39,318 nt of DNA from Pseudomonadota bacterium. Its GTDB lineage: Bacteria; Pseudomonadota; Alphaproteobacteria; Rickettsiales; UBA3002. The notes beneath the pieces are model-generated. The model did no database searches. It was not told where the DNA came from and saw nothing but the letters and a program-made list of their open reading frames with translations. Location: the NCBI GenBank assembly GCA_963205305.1, contig CAUJIC010000047.1, positions 1 through 39,318 on the forward strand. The letters run 5' to 3'. Below, one piece after another: positions 7,927 to 16,763 of the stretch. Position numbers and translations under genes: made by a program. Position 1 is the first letter of the stretch; each line of letters opens with the position of its first letter.

Positions 7927-9189
7927 ATGTCCGAACTTCCTCCTAAAACCCACAATCTTGGCGCGCTGAGCCAAGAATTGATTGCCAAAGGCCGCCACTA
8001 TTATGTGCCCAACTACAAACCGCGCGAGATGATTCTCGATCACGGAAAAGGCTCCACCGTGTGGGATTTAGATGGCCAAGACTACATCGATTTAGGCTCG
8101 GGCATTGCCGTGTGCAGCCTTGGGCACCAAGACCCTGATTTGCTTGCTGCGCTCGATACCCAGTCGCGCAAACTCTGGCATACCAGCAATATCTTTTTCA
8201 CCGAGCCGCCGATTCGCTTGGCTGAAAAACTGGTGGAATCCTCGGGCTTTGCCAAAAAAGTATTCTTCAGCAATTCAGGCGCGGAGGCCAACGAAGCAGC
8301 CATCAAGCTCGCTCGCAAATACGCTGCCGACCAAGGAAAGCCGCCTGAAAAACGCAACATCATCAGCTTCAACGGCTCCTTCCATGGCCGTACCTTGGCC
8401 ACCGTCACCCTCACCGCTCAACCCAAATACCAAATCGGATTCGAGCCCACGCCCGCTGGCTTCATCTACTGCGACATCTTCAACGATGAAGCAGCCATCG
8501 AGGCATTGGTCGATGATTCCATTTGCGCGATCTTTGTGGAACCCGTGCAAGGTGAAGGCGGTGTGATGCCTGCGAAAGCTGGCTTTTTGAAACATCTGCG
8601 TGCCTTGTGCGATAAGGTCGGCGCGCTGCTAATTGTCGATGAAATTCAGGCAGGGCTTGGCCGCACGGGAACATTATTTGCCTACGAGCAAGATGGCATT
8701 AAACCCGATGTGGTTACCCTTGCCAAAGCCCTTGGCGGCGGGCTGCCGATTGGGGCGATGCTAGTGGGCGATAAAGCAGCCGATGTGCTGCAATTTGGCA
8801 CGCACGGCACCACCTTTGGCGGCAACCCTGTCATGGCGGCGGTGGCGCTGGCATCGGTGACCAAATTGGCAACGCCAGCGATTGCAGCGAATGTAAAAAA
8901 GCAAGGCGATGCGCTGCGTAAGGGGCTTGAAGCCATCAATGCCGAGCTTGGCCTGTTCAAGGAAATCCGCGGCCGCGGGCTGATGATTGGCGCGGAATTG
9001 GTTGCCGAACATGCAGGCAAATCGGGCGACATCTCGGAGCTTGCCCGCAAGGAGGGCACGCTGGTGCTGGTTGCTGGGCCGAACGTCATGCGCTTTTTGC
9101 CTCCATTGGTGATTACGGATGCCGAGCTGGCCGAGGGCCTGAAACGCTTTAAAGCCGCACTCATGAAATACAAGGCGGGTATTGCCTGA
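7927..9189 (+). CDS. argD: Acetylornithine/succinylornithine aminotransferase (ArgD/AstC)
   Basis: A 420-residue class III PLP-dependent aminotransferase. It shows the PLP-phosphate motif NSGAEANEAAIK, the FHGRTLATVTLT stretch, the cofactor Asp in IVDEIQAGLGRTG, and the Schiff-base Lys267 in TLAKALGGGLPIGAM, all typical of ArgD/AstC. It can act in arginine synthesis (N-acetylornithine) or in the AST pathway (N2-succinylornithine to succinylglutamate semialdehyde); the family is commonly bifunctional. The nearby astABD operon and the absence of another astC in the window favour a catabolic role, though it lies on the opposite strand from astABD. No clear ribosome site precedes the ATG. Its TGA overlaps the next ATG by one base. 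Confidence 0.9.
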   Translation: MSELPPKTHNLGALSQELIAKGRHYYVPNYKPREMILDHGKGSTVWDLDGQDYIDLGSGIAVCSLGHQDPDLLAALDTQSRKLWHTSNIFFTEPPIRLAEKLVESSGFAKKVFFSNSGAEANEAAIKLARKYAADQGKPPEKRNIISFNGSFHGRTLATVTLTAQPKYQIGFEPTPAGFIYCDIFNDEAAIEALVDDSICAIFVEPVQGEGGVMPAKAGFLKHLRALCDKVGALLIVDEIQAGLGRTGTLFAYEQDGIKPDVVTLAKALGGGLPIGAMLVGDKAADVLQFGTHGTTFGGNPVMAAVALASVTKLATPAIAANVKKQGDALRKGLEAINAELGLFKEIRGRGLMIGAELVAEHAGKSGDISELARKEGTLVLVAGPNVMRFLPPLVITDAELAEGLKRFKAALMKYKAGIA

Positions 9190-10397
9190 TGGATACAGCC
9201 ACACGCGCGGTGCTTGATTGGGTCGCAACACAACGCGAACCCATGATAACGCTGACCGAGCGCTGGGCCTCCATCAATTCGGGCAGCTATAACCTTGAAG
9301 GTTTACGCGCCATGCGCGCCGCACTGGCGGAGGCTTTTGCGCCGCTCGGCGGCGTGGCCGAGGTGCTGCCGCTTGCCCCCATCAGCCAAATCAATGCAAA
9401 GGGCGAATCTGTAAGCATCGCCATGGCCGAAGCGCTTAGCATTAAAAAGCGTCCGAGCGCACTTACGCAAATCCTCCTCGTGGGGCATATGGATACGGTG
9501 TATAGCATCGACCATCCCTTTCAAAAAACTACCAAACTTTCCGAGAATATATTGAACGGCCCTGGTGTGGCCGATCTCAAAGGCGGCCTTGCCGTCATGC
9601 TCCACGCGCTGATGGCGCTCGAACGTAGCCCATGGGCAGAGAATATTGGCTGGCAGGTGCTGCTCAACCCCGATGAAGAAATTGGCAGTGTCGCAAGTGA
9701 CCCGTTGTTAAAAGCCGCCGCTGCGGGCAAACAACTTGGCCTTGTGTATGAACCCGCCTTGGCGGATGGCACCTTGGCAGGGGCGCGCAAAGGCAGCGGT
9801 AATTTTACGCTGGTGGTGCGCGGCCGCGCGGCGCATGCTGGCAGAAATCCTGAGGATGGGCGCAACGCCATCGTAGCCCTTGCCGACATCACCCAACGTG
9901 TGTTTGCACTCAATGGCAGGCGTGAGGGGCTAACCCTCAACCCCGCGAAAATCGAGGGTGGCGGTGCGCTCAACGTGGTGCCTGATTTGGCCATACTGCG
10001 TTTCAACATCCGCACCCGTGAATTGGCGGATGAAGCATGGGTGCTAGGCGAGCTGCATAAGCTTGTGGATGAATGGTGCAATAAGGATGGCTATCAGGCT
10101 GAACTCCATGGCCATTTTACCCGTAAGCCCAAACCCATGTCGCCTGAGGTTCAGAAGGTATTCGACCTTGTGCAGCAGTGCGGGGCGGAGCTTGGCCTAA
10201 CGATTGGCATCAAACCCTCGGGCGGGTGCTGCGATGGGAATAATTTATGGCACCATGGCCTGCCCAATGTCGATACGCTCGGTGTGCGCGGCGCGAACAT
10301 CCATTCGGCGGATGAGGTGGCCTATCTCGATAGCTTCGTCGAACGCGCCCAGCTCTCGGCGCTCATCTTGATGACGCTTGCGAAGAGCGCTGCCTAA
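9189..10397 (+). CDS. M20 metallopeptidase, carboxypeptidase-G2-like (candidate succinylglutamate desuccinylase)
   Basis: A 402-residue zinc hydrolase of the M20 family. The full metal and catalytic set can be placed: His100 and Asp102 (GHMDTVY), Asp129 (GVADLKGG), Glu163/Glu164 (PDEEIGS), Glu188 (VYEPAL) and His372 (NIHSADE). The spacings of 29, 35, 24 and 184 residues almost match Pseudomonas glutamate carboxypeptidase G2 (29, 35, 24, 185), which releases glutamate from N-acylglutamates. It overlaps the upstream aminotransferase by one base (TGATG), so the two are translationally coupled. The AST pathway ends with hydrolysis of N-succinylglutamate by AstE, a different (M14-like) family not seen here. 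I infer that this protein may do that step. Other amidohydrolase roles remain possible. Confidence 0.85.
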   Translation: MDTATRAVLDWVATQREPMITLTERWASINSGSYNLEGLRAMRAALAEAFAPLGGVAEVLPLAPISQINAKGESVSIAMAEALSIKKRPSALTQILLVGHMDTVYSIDHPFQKTTKLSENILNGPGVADLKGGLAVMLHALMALERSPWAENIGWQVLLNPDEEIGSVASDPLLKAAAAGKQLGLVYEPALADGTLAGARKGSGNFTLVVRGRAAHAGRNPEDGRNAIVALADITQRVFALNGRREGLTLNPAKIEGGGALNVVPDLAILRFNIRTRELADEAWVLGELHKLVDEWCNKDGYQAELHGHFTRKPKPMSPEVQKVFDLVQQCGAELGLTIGIKPSGGCCDGNNLWHHGLPNVDTLGVRGANIHSADEVAYLDSFVERAQLSALILMTLAKSAA

Positions 10398-11026
10398 CCA
10401 AACACCTTGCCAAACTGCTGCTTCAGCACCGCATCCACCTCGTCCATCGTCGCCATCACCCCAAGCTGGTGCAGGCTCGTCACCCCAAATTCACGGATGC
10501 CACAGGGAACAATCCCAGCATAATGCGATAAATCGGGGTTCACGTTCAGGGCAATGCCGTGACTCGTCACCCATTTTTGCACCCGCACACCGAGCGCCGC
10601 AATTTTCGCCTCGCCGCGCGGTGTATTCACCCACACCCCCACGCGCCCATCGCGTAAAAACCCCTCAATGCCAAACTGGGCAAGGGTGAGGATAATCCAC
10701 TGCTCCAGCTGCTTCACATAGGCACGCAAATCTGGTTCTTGTCCCTTGGCGGCGGCACGTTTTTTGAGATCGAGTATGAGGTATACCACCCGCTGGTTGG
10801 GGCCATGATAGGTCACCTGCCCGCCGCGTCCCGTTTCGTAGGTGGGAATGGCTTCGCCCAGCACATCGCCCACCTTGGCACTGGTGCCGAGTGTGTAGAG
10901 TGGCGGGTGCTCCACCAGCCACACCAACTCCTCGGCTTTGCCTTGCTGGATTGCCTCTACCCGTGCTGCCATCGTGGCGAGTGCATCTGGGTAGGTAGTG
11001 AGTCCTTGGGTTATTTTCCATTCCAT
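10394..11026 (-). CDS. lipB: Octanoyltransferase LipB
   Basis: A 210-residue LipB (E. coli 213). It moves the octanoyl group from acyl carrier protein to lipoyl domains of the 2-oxoacid dehydrogenases and the glycine cleavage H protein. The motifs [12 protein letters not shown], the Lys in [16 protein letters not shown] and the nucleophile Cys in [13 protein letters not shown] are intact. An upstream in-frame ATG at 11069-11071 would add 15 residues. The ATG at 11024-11026 is preferred because family similarity starts there and a promoter-like TTGCGT-18-TATAGC ends 6 bases before it. The gene converges on the M20 hydrolase with a 4-base overlap. Confidence 0.95.
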   Translation of the reverse strand: MEWKITQGLTTYPDALATMAARVEAIQQGKAEELVWLVEHPPLYTLGTSAKVGDVLGEAIPTYETGRGGQVTYHGPNQRVVYLILDLKKRAAAKGQEPDLRAYVKQLEQWIILTLAQFGIEGFLRDGRVGVWVNTPRGEAKIAALGVRVQKWVTSHGIALNVNPDLSHYAGIVPCGIREFGVTSLHQLGVMATMDEVDAVLKQQFGKVFG

Positions 11027-11032
11027 GGGGCA

Positions 11033-11062
11033 GCTATAGCCCACTCTGCCGCGCCAACGCAA
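11033..11062 (-). promoter_or_regulatory. Predicted lipB promoter, leaderless type
   Basis: On the minus strand TTGCGT (11057-11062), an 18-base spacer and TATAGC (11033-11038) are followed after 6 bases by the lipB ATG. This places transcription initiation at about the A of ATG. No Shine-Dalgarno is visible. Confidence 0.45.
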
Positions 11063-11139
11063 CCGCACCATGTACTATTAGCGATGCTTCTACACTAATC
11101 GCTTGCCCCCTCGCCCAACATTTGCTAACCCGCACCTCC

Positions 11140-11246
11140 TAGCTGGCTGATGTGCGACCATGGCGGAATTGGTAGACGCACTACCTTGAGGTGGTAGCGG
11201 GGCGACCCGTGGAAGTTCGAGTCTTCTTGGTCGCACCAGCCAGCTA
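11140..11246. repeat. Inverted repeat flanking tRNA-Leu
   Basis: TAGCTGGCT (11140-11148) and AGCCAGCTA (11238-11246) form a perfect 9-bp inverted repeat that encloses the tRNA. The 3' arm begins at the last base of the encoded CCA. In the precursor RNA it would extend the acceptor stem beyond a small internal loop. Confidence 0.6.
11154..11238 (+). tRNA. tRNA-Leu (anticodon GAG)
   Basis: An 85-base class II tRNA. The 7-bp acceptor stem GCGACCA/TGGTCGC is perfect, the D-arm contains GGTAGACGC, the anticodon stem CTACC/GGTAG encloses TTGAGGT with anticodon GAG at 11188-11190, and a variable arm follows as expected for leucine. The T-arm carries GTTCGAGTC. The discriminator A and CCA are encoded (11235-11238). 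It reads CUC and CUU leucine codons. mgtE starts 48 bases downstream on the same strand. Confidence 0.97.
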
Positions 11247-11286
11247 GTGAATGCACCACATTTTCACACGTGTTGGAGGGTAAGCG

Positions 11287-12690
11287 ATGAGCGAACAAAC
11301 GACCCCTCCTGAAACACAGTATGCACCGCTCGATAGCGACAATCGCTTTTCCTTAAACCCCGAGCTTACCGCCGCCATTTTTGATGCCGTGGCGCGGGGC
11401 GATGTGGCCGCAGCGCATGATTTGGTGGCGCCCCTGCCCGCGCCCGACCAGGCCGAGTTGTTCGAGCAGCTTGACCACGACGAGCGCCAGTTCCTCACCA
11501 CCGCCCTTGCGGGGGATTTTGATTCTGAAACCTTGGCCGAGCTTTCCCCTGAAGCAGCAGAGGATGTGATCGAGGCACTGGGCACCGAAAAATCCGCCGA
11601 AGTGCTGGCGGACATGGAAACCGATGATGCCGTCAACATTCTTCAGGATTTGGCACCCGCCGAGCAGATGGAGCTACTCGAAGGCATGCCCATCGACATG
11701 CGCGAGGACATTGAGGAGAGCCTGACCTACGAGGCCGAATCAGCAGGGCGACTGATGCGCAAAGCGCTGGTCGCTGTGCCTGAATTCTGGACGGTGGGCG
11801 ACACAATCGATTTCATGCGCGCGGCGGACGAACTGCCCGAATATTTTTATGTGATTTATACCGTGAACGCAGGGTTTGTACCCACAGGCCGTATCATGCT
11901 TGGCACCATTTTGGCGCATAAGCGCGAGGTGCCGCTGGAGCAAATTCGCCAGACGAATCTCTACGCCATCGCCACCGATACCGACCAAGAAGAGGTCGCG
12001 TATCTCTTCCGTAAATACGCGCTGGTCGAAGCACCCGTCATCAACCACGAGGGCATGCTGGTCGGTACCATCACGGTGGATGACGTGGTTGATGTACTCG
12101 TCGAGGAAGACGAAGAGGATTACCTGCACGCAGGGGGTGTTGCGGGACAGGATTTCCAATCCAGCGTGTGGCAGACCACCCGATCGCGCTTCTCGTGGCT
12201 CTTCATCAACCTGCTTACCGCGGTGCTCGCCTCACTAGTGATTTCGCTGTTTGAAACCACCATCGAGCAAGTGGTAGCACTCGCCATGATGATGCCCATG
12301 GTCGCCAGCATGGGCGGCAATTCGGGGACGCAGACAGTTACGGTGGCGGTGCGCGCCATCGCTACGCGGCAGTTGAATGACGGCAATAGCGGCAGTTATA
12401 TCCGCAAGGAAATGATCATTGGCCTGCTGAACGGAGCTGGCCTTGGGCTCATTATGGCGGTCGGTGCGTTCACCTTATTCCACAGCCTCAAGCTGGCGCT
12501 GGTCATGTGGCTTGCCGCCACCGCCACCATGATGATGGCGGGGCTATGGGGGGCACTCATCCCCATCTTCTTACACCGCCGTGGGTATGACCCTGCTATC
12601 TCCAGCACCATCTTCCTCACCACGGTAACGGATTGTGTCGGTTTCTTCAGCTTCCTTGGCCTTGCGACGGTGATATTGCTGGCCGTGTAA
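11287..12690 (+). CDS. mgtE: Magnesium transporter MgtE
   Basis: A 467-residue MgtE-family Mg2+ channel. An acidic N-domain of helical repeats (about residues 20-135) is followed by a CBS pair (about 140-270) and five transmembrane helices from about 305 to the C-terminus. The signature MGGNSGTQTVTV and the selectivity-filter Asp in TTVTDCVGFFSFLG are present. The cytoplasmic domains sense Mg2+ and close the pore when it is plentiful. The start has GGAGG 8 bases upstream. No Mg2+ riboswitch is visible in the short gap after tRNA-Leu, so the gene may be read through from the tRNA promoter. Confidence 0.95.
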   Translation: MSEQTTPPETQYAPLDSDNRFSLNPELTAAIFDAVARGDVAAAHDLVAPLPAPDQAELFEQLDHDERQFLTTALAGDFDSETLAELSPEAAEDVIEALGTEKSAEVLADMETDDAVNILQDLAPAEQMELLEGMPIDMREDIEESLTYEAESAGRLMRKALVAVPEFWTVGDTIDFMRAADELPEYFYVIYTVNAGFVPTGRIMLGTILAHKREVPLEQIRQTNLYAIATDTDQEEVAYLFRKYALVEAPVINHEGMLVGTITVDDVVDVLVEEDEEDYLHAGGVAGQDFQSSVWQTTRSRFSWLFINLLTAVLASLVISLFETTIEQVVALAMMMPMVASMGGNSGTQTVTVAVRAIATRQLNDGNSGSYIRKEMIIGLLNGAGLGLIMAVGAFTLFHSLKLALVMWLAATATMMMAGLWGALIPIFLHRRGYDPAISSTIFLTTVTDCVGFFSFLGLATVILLAV

Positions 12691-12733
12691 CCTTTCCTGA
12701 CCACCCCACGAATTATCTGGTAGGAGATAGCGT

Positions 12734-13327
12734 ATGAAATACATCCTCACCATCCTCGCCACCATTCTATTCGGGAGTTCTGCCATGGCTACAACCCCAG
12801 CACCCGCAACGAAAACTGCGATGTTCGCGGGGGGCTGTTTTTGGTGCATGCAGCCCGCGTTCGATAACGCGGCGGGTGTGACTGCAACATCCGTAGGTTA
12901 TAGCGGTGGCAGCAAAGAAACCGCGACCTACGAGCAAGTCTCGACGGACACCACTGGCCACGCAGAAGTGATTCAGGTGACGTATGACCCCGCCAAAATC
13001 GCCTACGAAAAACTGCTCGAAACCTACCTCGAAAACATCGATCCCACTGACGCCGAGGGGCAATTTGCGGATAAAGGTAAGCACTATCAAACCGCCATCT
13101 ATTATGTAGATGATGCACAAAAACTAGCCGCCGAAAAAGCGCTGGCCGGTATTGCCCCTAAATTCGCGCCGAAGCCGATTGTGGTAAAAGTCAAACCCGC
13201 TACGCCGTTCTATGCGGCCGAGGATTACCACCAAAAATACTACCAGAAAAACAGCCTGCACTATAACGCCTACAAATATGGCTCTGGCCGCGCAGGATAT
13301 ATCGAAAAGACGTGGGGTAAGAAGTAA
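12734..13327 (+). CDS. msrA: Peptide-methionine (S)-S-oxide reductase MsrA, exported form
   Basis: A 197-residue MsrA with a signal peptide (residues 1 to about 19, ending SSAMA). The catalytic motif GGCFWC places the nucleophile at Cys35, with Cys38 close by. Family landmarks SVGYSGGSKETATYEQV, TGHAEVIQVTYDP, NPTD-like NIDPTD and the AEDYHQKYYQKN end are present. It reduces methionine-S-sulfoxide in oxidised proteins, here probably in the periplasm. There is no C-terminal resolving cysteine and no MsrB fusion. The reductant partner is not in the window. TAGGAG lies 7 bases before the ATG, 43 bases after mgtE. Confidence 0.93.
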   Translation: MKYILTILATILFGSSAMATTPAPATKTAMFAGGCFWCMQPAFDNAAGVTATSVGYSGGSKETATYEQVSTDTTGHAEVIQVTYDPAKIAYEKLLETYLENIDPTDAEGQFADKGKHYQTAIYYVDDAQKLAAEKALAGIAPKFAPKPIVVKVKPATPFYAAEDYHQKYYQKNSLHYNAYKYGSGRAGYIEKTWGKK

Positions 13328-13330
13328 CCG

Positions 13331-13561
13331 CTACTCGTCGCTATGCTTGATAATAACATAGCCTTCTGCTTTACGGTCTTTCACGCAATCCTCAGCATTG
13401 GATTTCTGGATGCTGTAACCCACCATGCCGCCAACAACCGAACCAACCGAACCGCCCCCGCACGTCACGACGGTTTTAGTCTTCGGGTGCCGCAGTACCG
13501 TCTCTGGCGTTGCACATGCCGTAAGGGAAAAAAGCAGGATAAGGATAAGCGTTCGCTTCAT
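13331..13561 (-). CDS. Small lipoprotein, unknown function
   Basis: A 76-residue protein with a lipoprotein signal peptide: Lys-Arg, a Leu/Ile-rich core and the lipobox LTAC with the lipidated Cys at position 16. The mature part has a glycine-rich hydrophobic stretch GGGSVGSVVGGMVGY (a short glycine-zipper look) and two further cysteines, around residues 34 and 59, which could form a disulfide in the periplasm. It starts 3 bases after the bactofilin stop and probably ends the M23-bactofilin operon. It converges on msrA with 3 bases between the stop codons. The ribosome site is weak. Confidence 0.7.
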   Translation of the reverse strand: MKRTLILILLFSLTACATPETVLRHPKTKTVVTCGGGSVGSVVGGMVGYSIQKSNAEDCVKDRKAEGYVIIKHSDE

Positions 13562-13563
13562 AG

Positions 13564-14082
13564 CTAACTAATCAGGCGCAAATTTTCGAGAATTTTTATC
13601 TCGCGCTCGCTTTGCGGCTCGTCATTATCGTTCTGGCTTTCGAAGGTCGAGTCCGTCACAGGAACCACATTCCGGCGCACCGATTCGGCACGCATATCTT
13701 CAATCGCCAAGCGCTCAGTGCGCTTTAGCTTGCCATCCACCTTCGCGCCATCCTCAATGGTGATGGATTCATGCATGATGGTGCCGCGCACATGGGCGGT
13801 CTCGAATAAGGTCACATTTTCTGCCTTAATCAGGCCATCGACCGTGCCATGAACAAATACCTCGTTGGCCACCAAATCGCCACGGATGCGACCATCGGGG
13901 CGCACAGTAACCGAATGACCGCGTACGTTACCATCCACTTGGCCATCAATATCCAGCACGCCATCGCTGACGATATTGCCCAACACATTCATGTTGCTCG
14001 CCACGACCGATAATTCCATCGAGCGGCGCACCGCGTTATCGCTAGCGCTCGCCTTGCTACCCTTAATTAAGCGCTTGAACAT
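13564..14082 (-). CDS. Bactofilin (polymer-forming cytoskeletal protein)
   Basis: A 172-residue bactofilin (DUF583 family). The core, about residues 30-125, is a run of short beta-helix repeats of the type NIVSDGVLDIDGQVDGNV and HGTVDGLIKAENVTLFETAHVRGTI, flanked by disordered tails. Bactofilins polymerise without nucleotide and position cell-wall enzymes at curved or growing sites. The gene overlaps the 3' end of the M23 peptidase gene by 20 bases. Pairing of a bactofilin with an M23 peptidase is a recurring arrangement in cell-shape modules and suggests they act together. Confidence 0.92.
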   Translation of the reverse strand: MFKRLIKGSKASASDNAVRRSMELSVVASNMNVLGNIVSDGVLDIDGQVDGNVRGHSVTVRPDGRIRGDLVANEVFVHGTVDGLIKAENVTLFETAHVRGTIMHESITIEDGAKVDGKLKRTERLAIEDMRAESVRRNVVPVTDSTFESQNDNDEPQSEREIKILENLRLIS

Positions 14083-15295
14083 CTTCGCCTGCTTTCAAAA
14101 AGTTAGCTGGGTTGATTGGTTTATCGTTGTACCGCACTTCATAATGCAAATGGTCACCTGTAGAGCGACCCGTGGAACCTTGGATGGCAATAGCCTGACC
14201 TTTTTTCACTAACTGTCCAGGGCGAACCAAAATTTGGCGCAAATGGCCATAGCGCGTAGTGAAGCCATATTCATGCTTCACATCCACCACATTACCATAC
14301 GCCGTTTTCCAGCCCGCAAAATCAATACGACCGCTATTGGTGGCAAGCACCTTAGTGCCGCTTGGACCAGCCAAATCGACCCCTGCATGCACGCTAAGCG
14401 TACCGCGGAATGGATCCACCCGCGTACCAAAGCCGCTCGTTTTGCGATAATTCGTTGCCATTGGCTGAGCAAGTGGCATGGCAGAAACGACATCGTTTAG
14501 TGTCATCAACTTACGTAAATCGAAATAGAGTTCGGTTTCCTTTTCCTTCAATACTGAAGTTGGTAGCGGTTCATACGGGCCACCCTGACCGTCGCTGGTG
14601 GCTGCCTGCGTGCGCCCATATTTCTCGCGGCGCTGGTCTTCCTGAATTTGCTTCGCCTCTGCCGCACGACGCAACGGTTCGGCATTGATGCCTGTGCGCG
14701 CAATCACCTTCTCGATTTCCTTGATTTTACCGCCGGTTGTCGCGCGAATACCTGCAATCATCGCGTCGTGGTCGGTTTGCAAATCCTTGACCTTCGCTTC
14801 CAAGAATTGGATACGATTAAAGACCACGTTGTACTGAGCATCTGCCTCCGTAGCGCCCGCAGGGGTAGCTGTTGCTGGGCTTGCACCTGCAGAAAATTGC
14901 TCAACGATTTCCTTGGCTGCTTCCGCCGTTTTTGCACCTTTTCCGCCCTCAGCGAGCTTCATCAAATCCTGCTTAAGAAGTGCAAACTCGGCTTCCACTT
15001 TGGCATTTTCCTGTTCAAAGCTGGCAAGTTTTTGCTCTTTCTCGTTAATGACCTGCTGTGCGGCCATGTAGGAGCCGCCGAAATAACTGCCAAACCCTAC
15101 AAAGCCTAACACTGCAACGCTCATCAATAGCTGCGCGCGCGCCGAAAACGGAACGTGGGTGGTGGTGTGTCCCGAAACAACAATGATGCTGCGCTTACTG
15201 AACAGACGGTCAAAAAACCCGCGGACTCCGCCGCGAACCACTGATTTTGCTTTATTGCCTTTGCGTTTGGTACGCTGATTTGCCTGTTTTGCCAT
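14063..15295 (-). CDS. Membrane-anchored M23 peptidoglycan endopeptidase with coiled coil
   Basis: A 410-residue protein, counted from the ATG at 15293-15295, which has AAAGGA 7 bases upstream; an in-frame ATG at 15385 lies inside rsmB and is unlikely. A very basic cytoplasmic N-terminus is followed by one transmembrane helix (about 54-77), a coiled coil (about 80-115 and further helical parts), and a C-terminal M23/LytM domain (about 275-400). The zinc ligands His303, Asp307 and His384 (HLHYEV) are present, so it should be an active endopeptidase that cuts peptide cross-links. The coiled coil would place the domain out in the periplasm. It is co-transcribed with bactofilin. Confidence 0.92.
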   Translation of the reverse strand: MAKQANQRTKRKGNKAKSVVRGGVRGFFDRLFSKRSIIVVSGHTTTHVPFSARAQLLMSVAVLGFVGFGSYFGGSYMAAQQVINEKEQKLASFEQENAKVEAEFALLKQDLMKLAEGGKGAKTAEAAKEIVEQFSAGASPATATPAGATEADAQYNVVFNRIQFLEAKVKDLQTDHDAMIAGIRATTGGKIKEIEKVIARTGINAEPLRRAAEAKQIQEDQRREKYGRTQAATSDGQGGPYEPLPTSVLKEKETELYFDLRKLMTLNDVVSAMPLAQPMATNYRKTSGFGTRVDPFRGTLSVHAGVDLAGPSGTKVLATNSGRIDFAGWKTAYGNVVDVKHEYGFTTRYGHLRQILVRPGQLVKKGQAIAIQGSTGRSTGDHLHYEVRYNDKPINPANFLKAGEDVQALN

Positions 15296-15359
15296 CGGTA
15301 ATCCTTTGGTTAATCCCTGGTTTTTGCAACCCATAGAACCATAATAAATCAAATGGTTG

Positions 15360-16700
15360 CTATGTCCCCTTCGGGGTGGCCACATCTTTCAGTAGGATAG
15401 CTGCGAAGAAACCATCCGTCCCGTCTTTGTGCGGGCTGAGCACGAGGCTGGCACCAACGCCATCGCGTGCAAGTAGGTGCTTATTCCACAGTTTATCGGG
15501 CGCTTCAACCCGAAAAGTCGGATTACCCCCAAGGAATTGTTGTACCTGCCAAAAATTCTCATCCGGAAATACCGAACAGGTGACGTAAACCAGCCGCCCA
15601 CCGGGCTTCACCAGCCGTGCGGCGCTTTGTAAAATGCGCCCTTGGATGGCCTTAATTTCCTGCAAATCTTCGAGCGTAAATCGCCATTTGAGGTCGGGGT
15701 TGCGCCGCCACGTGCCCGAACCCGAGCAAGGGGCATCGACCAAGACCCAATCGGCACTGGCAATGTGGCGCTTTAAAAACGGGTCGGTCTCGTCGCGCAG
15801 CACGTGGGTTTGCACATTGCTGGCCCCTGCCCGCGCCAAGCGCTTGCCCATTTGCGCCAGGCGCCCTGCCGAGGTATCCCACGCCAAAATACGCCCTTTA
15901 TTTTGCATCGTCGCGGCGATTGCCAAAGTTTTGCCCCCCGCCCCCGCACAAAAATCGATGACTTTTTGGCCAGGCTTGGCCTTCACCAGCAGCGCGGCAA
16001 TTTGGCTGCCTTCATCCTGCATCTCGAATTTCCCATCCTTGAAGGCCTGCGTATTAAACGCCGCAATCCGCTTTTTAAGCCGCACACCCACGGGCGAATG
16101 GGGCGTTGGCACGCCAAAATAACCGTCCTTATCAAGCGCGAGGATGAGGTCGCTGGCATCTTTACATTTGAGGGTATTCGCACGCAAATCAATCGGCGCT
16201 TGGCTGTTCAACGCTTCCATGGCCGTGGGCAAATCATCGCCGAACGCGTCCTTCAGGCGGCCTTCCATCCATTCAGGATAATTCAGGCGCGCATCATCCG
16301 ACATTTCATCGTTCAAAAACTCACGCTTGGCACAGCGCTCCAGCATCACGCGCTCTTGGTCAGTCAGCGCGGCAGGGCAATATTGCGTGCCATCGAACCC
16401 TTCGGCAATATCATCCACCGTCATTTTCGGTTCGTGGAACAGCAGCGCCACCATCACCACCCGACGCGGCGTGACCGAGCGGTCGCACGCCTCGATATGC
16501 CATTGCAGCGAACCACCAAAGCGTAGGGTAAAATACACCAATTCCGAAATCGCACCCCGATCTTTACTGCCAATATAGCGCCGCGCACGGAAGTAATCAG
16601 CAAGTAATCCATCCACCGGCGCGCGCTTATCGGCCTGCCAGATAGACTGGACATGCTCCATAATCTCGATAGCAGCTTGTATGCGGGCAGCGGGTTTCAT
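15360..16700 (-). CDS. rsmB: 16S rRNA (cytosine-C5) methyltransferase, RsmB/Sun family
   Basis: A 446-residue SAM-dependent RNA m5C methyltransferase. An N-terminal NusB-like helical region (about 1-130) precedes the catalytic domain, with the SAM loop VIDFCAGAGGKTLAIAA, the acidic DTSAGRLAQMGKR, and two catalytic cysteines in VDAPCSGSGTWRR and YVTCSVFPDEN. RsmB methylates C967 in E. coli 16S rRNA, though alphaproteobacterial members can differ in target. The transcript may start at an extended -10 TGCTATAAG about 28-36 bases upstream of the ATG, in the 63-base gap after guaB. Confidence 0.92.
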   Translation of the reverse strand: MKPAARIQAAIEIMEHVQSIWQADKRAPVDGLLADYFRARRYIGSKDRGAISELVYFTLRFGGSLQWHIEACDRSVTPRRVVMVALLFHEPKMTVDDIAEGFDGTQYCPAALTDQERVMLERCAKREFLNDEMSDDARLNYPEWMEGRLKDAFGDDLPTAMEALNSQAPIDLRANTLKCKDASDLILALDKDGYFGVPTPHSPVGVRLKKRIAAFNTQAFKDGKFEMQDEGSQIAALLVKAKPGQKVIDFCAGAGGKTLAIAATMQNKGRILAWDTSAGRLAQMGKRLARAGASNVQTHVLRDETDPFLKRHIASADWVLVDAPCSGSGTWRRNPDLKWRFTLEDLQEIKAIQGRILQSAARLVKPGGRLVYVTCSVFPDENFWQVQQFLGGNPTFRVEAPDKLWNKHLLARDGVGASLVLSPHKDGTDGFFAAILLKDVATPKGT

Positions 16701-16763
16701 GATAATCCAAATGTTAAGGGCTGGCGCTTATAGCACAGCCCACCCGCTAGCGAAAGCTAGAAT

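Noticed and set aside
11239-11286. Mg2+ riboswitch before mgtE
   Set aside because: Only 48 bases separate the tRNA from mgtE, which is too short for an M-box or mgtA-type leader.
16746-16759. CTAGC-GAAA-GCTAG hairpin after guaB as a terminator
   Set aside because: The stem is only 5 bp and no T-tract follows on the minus strand.
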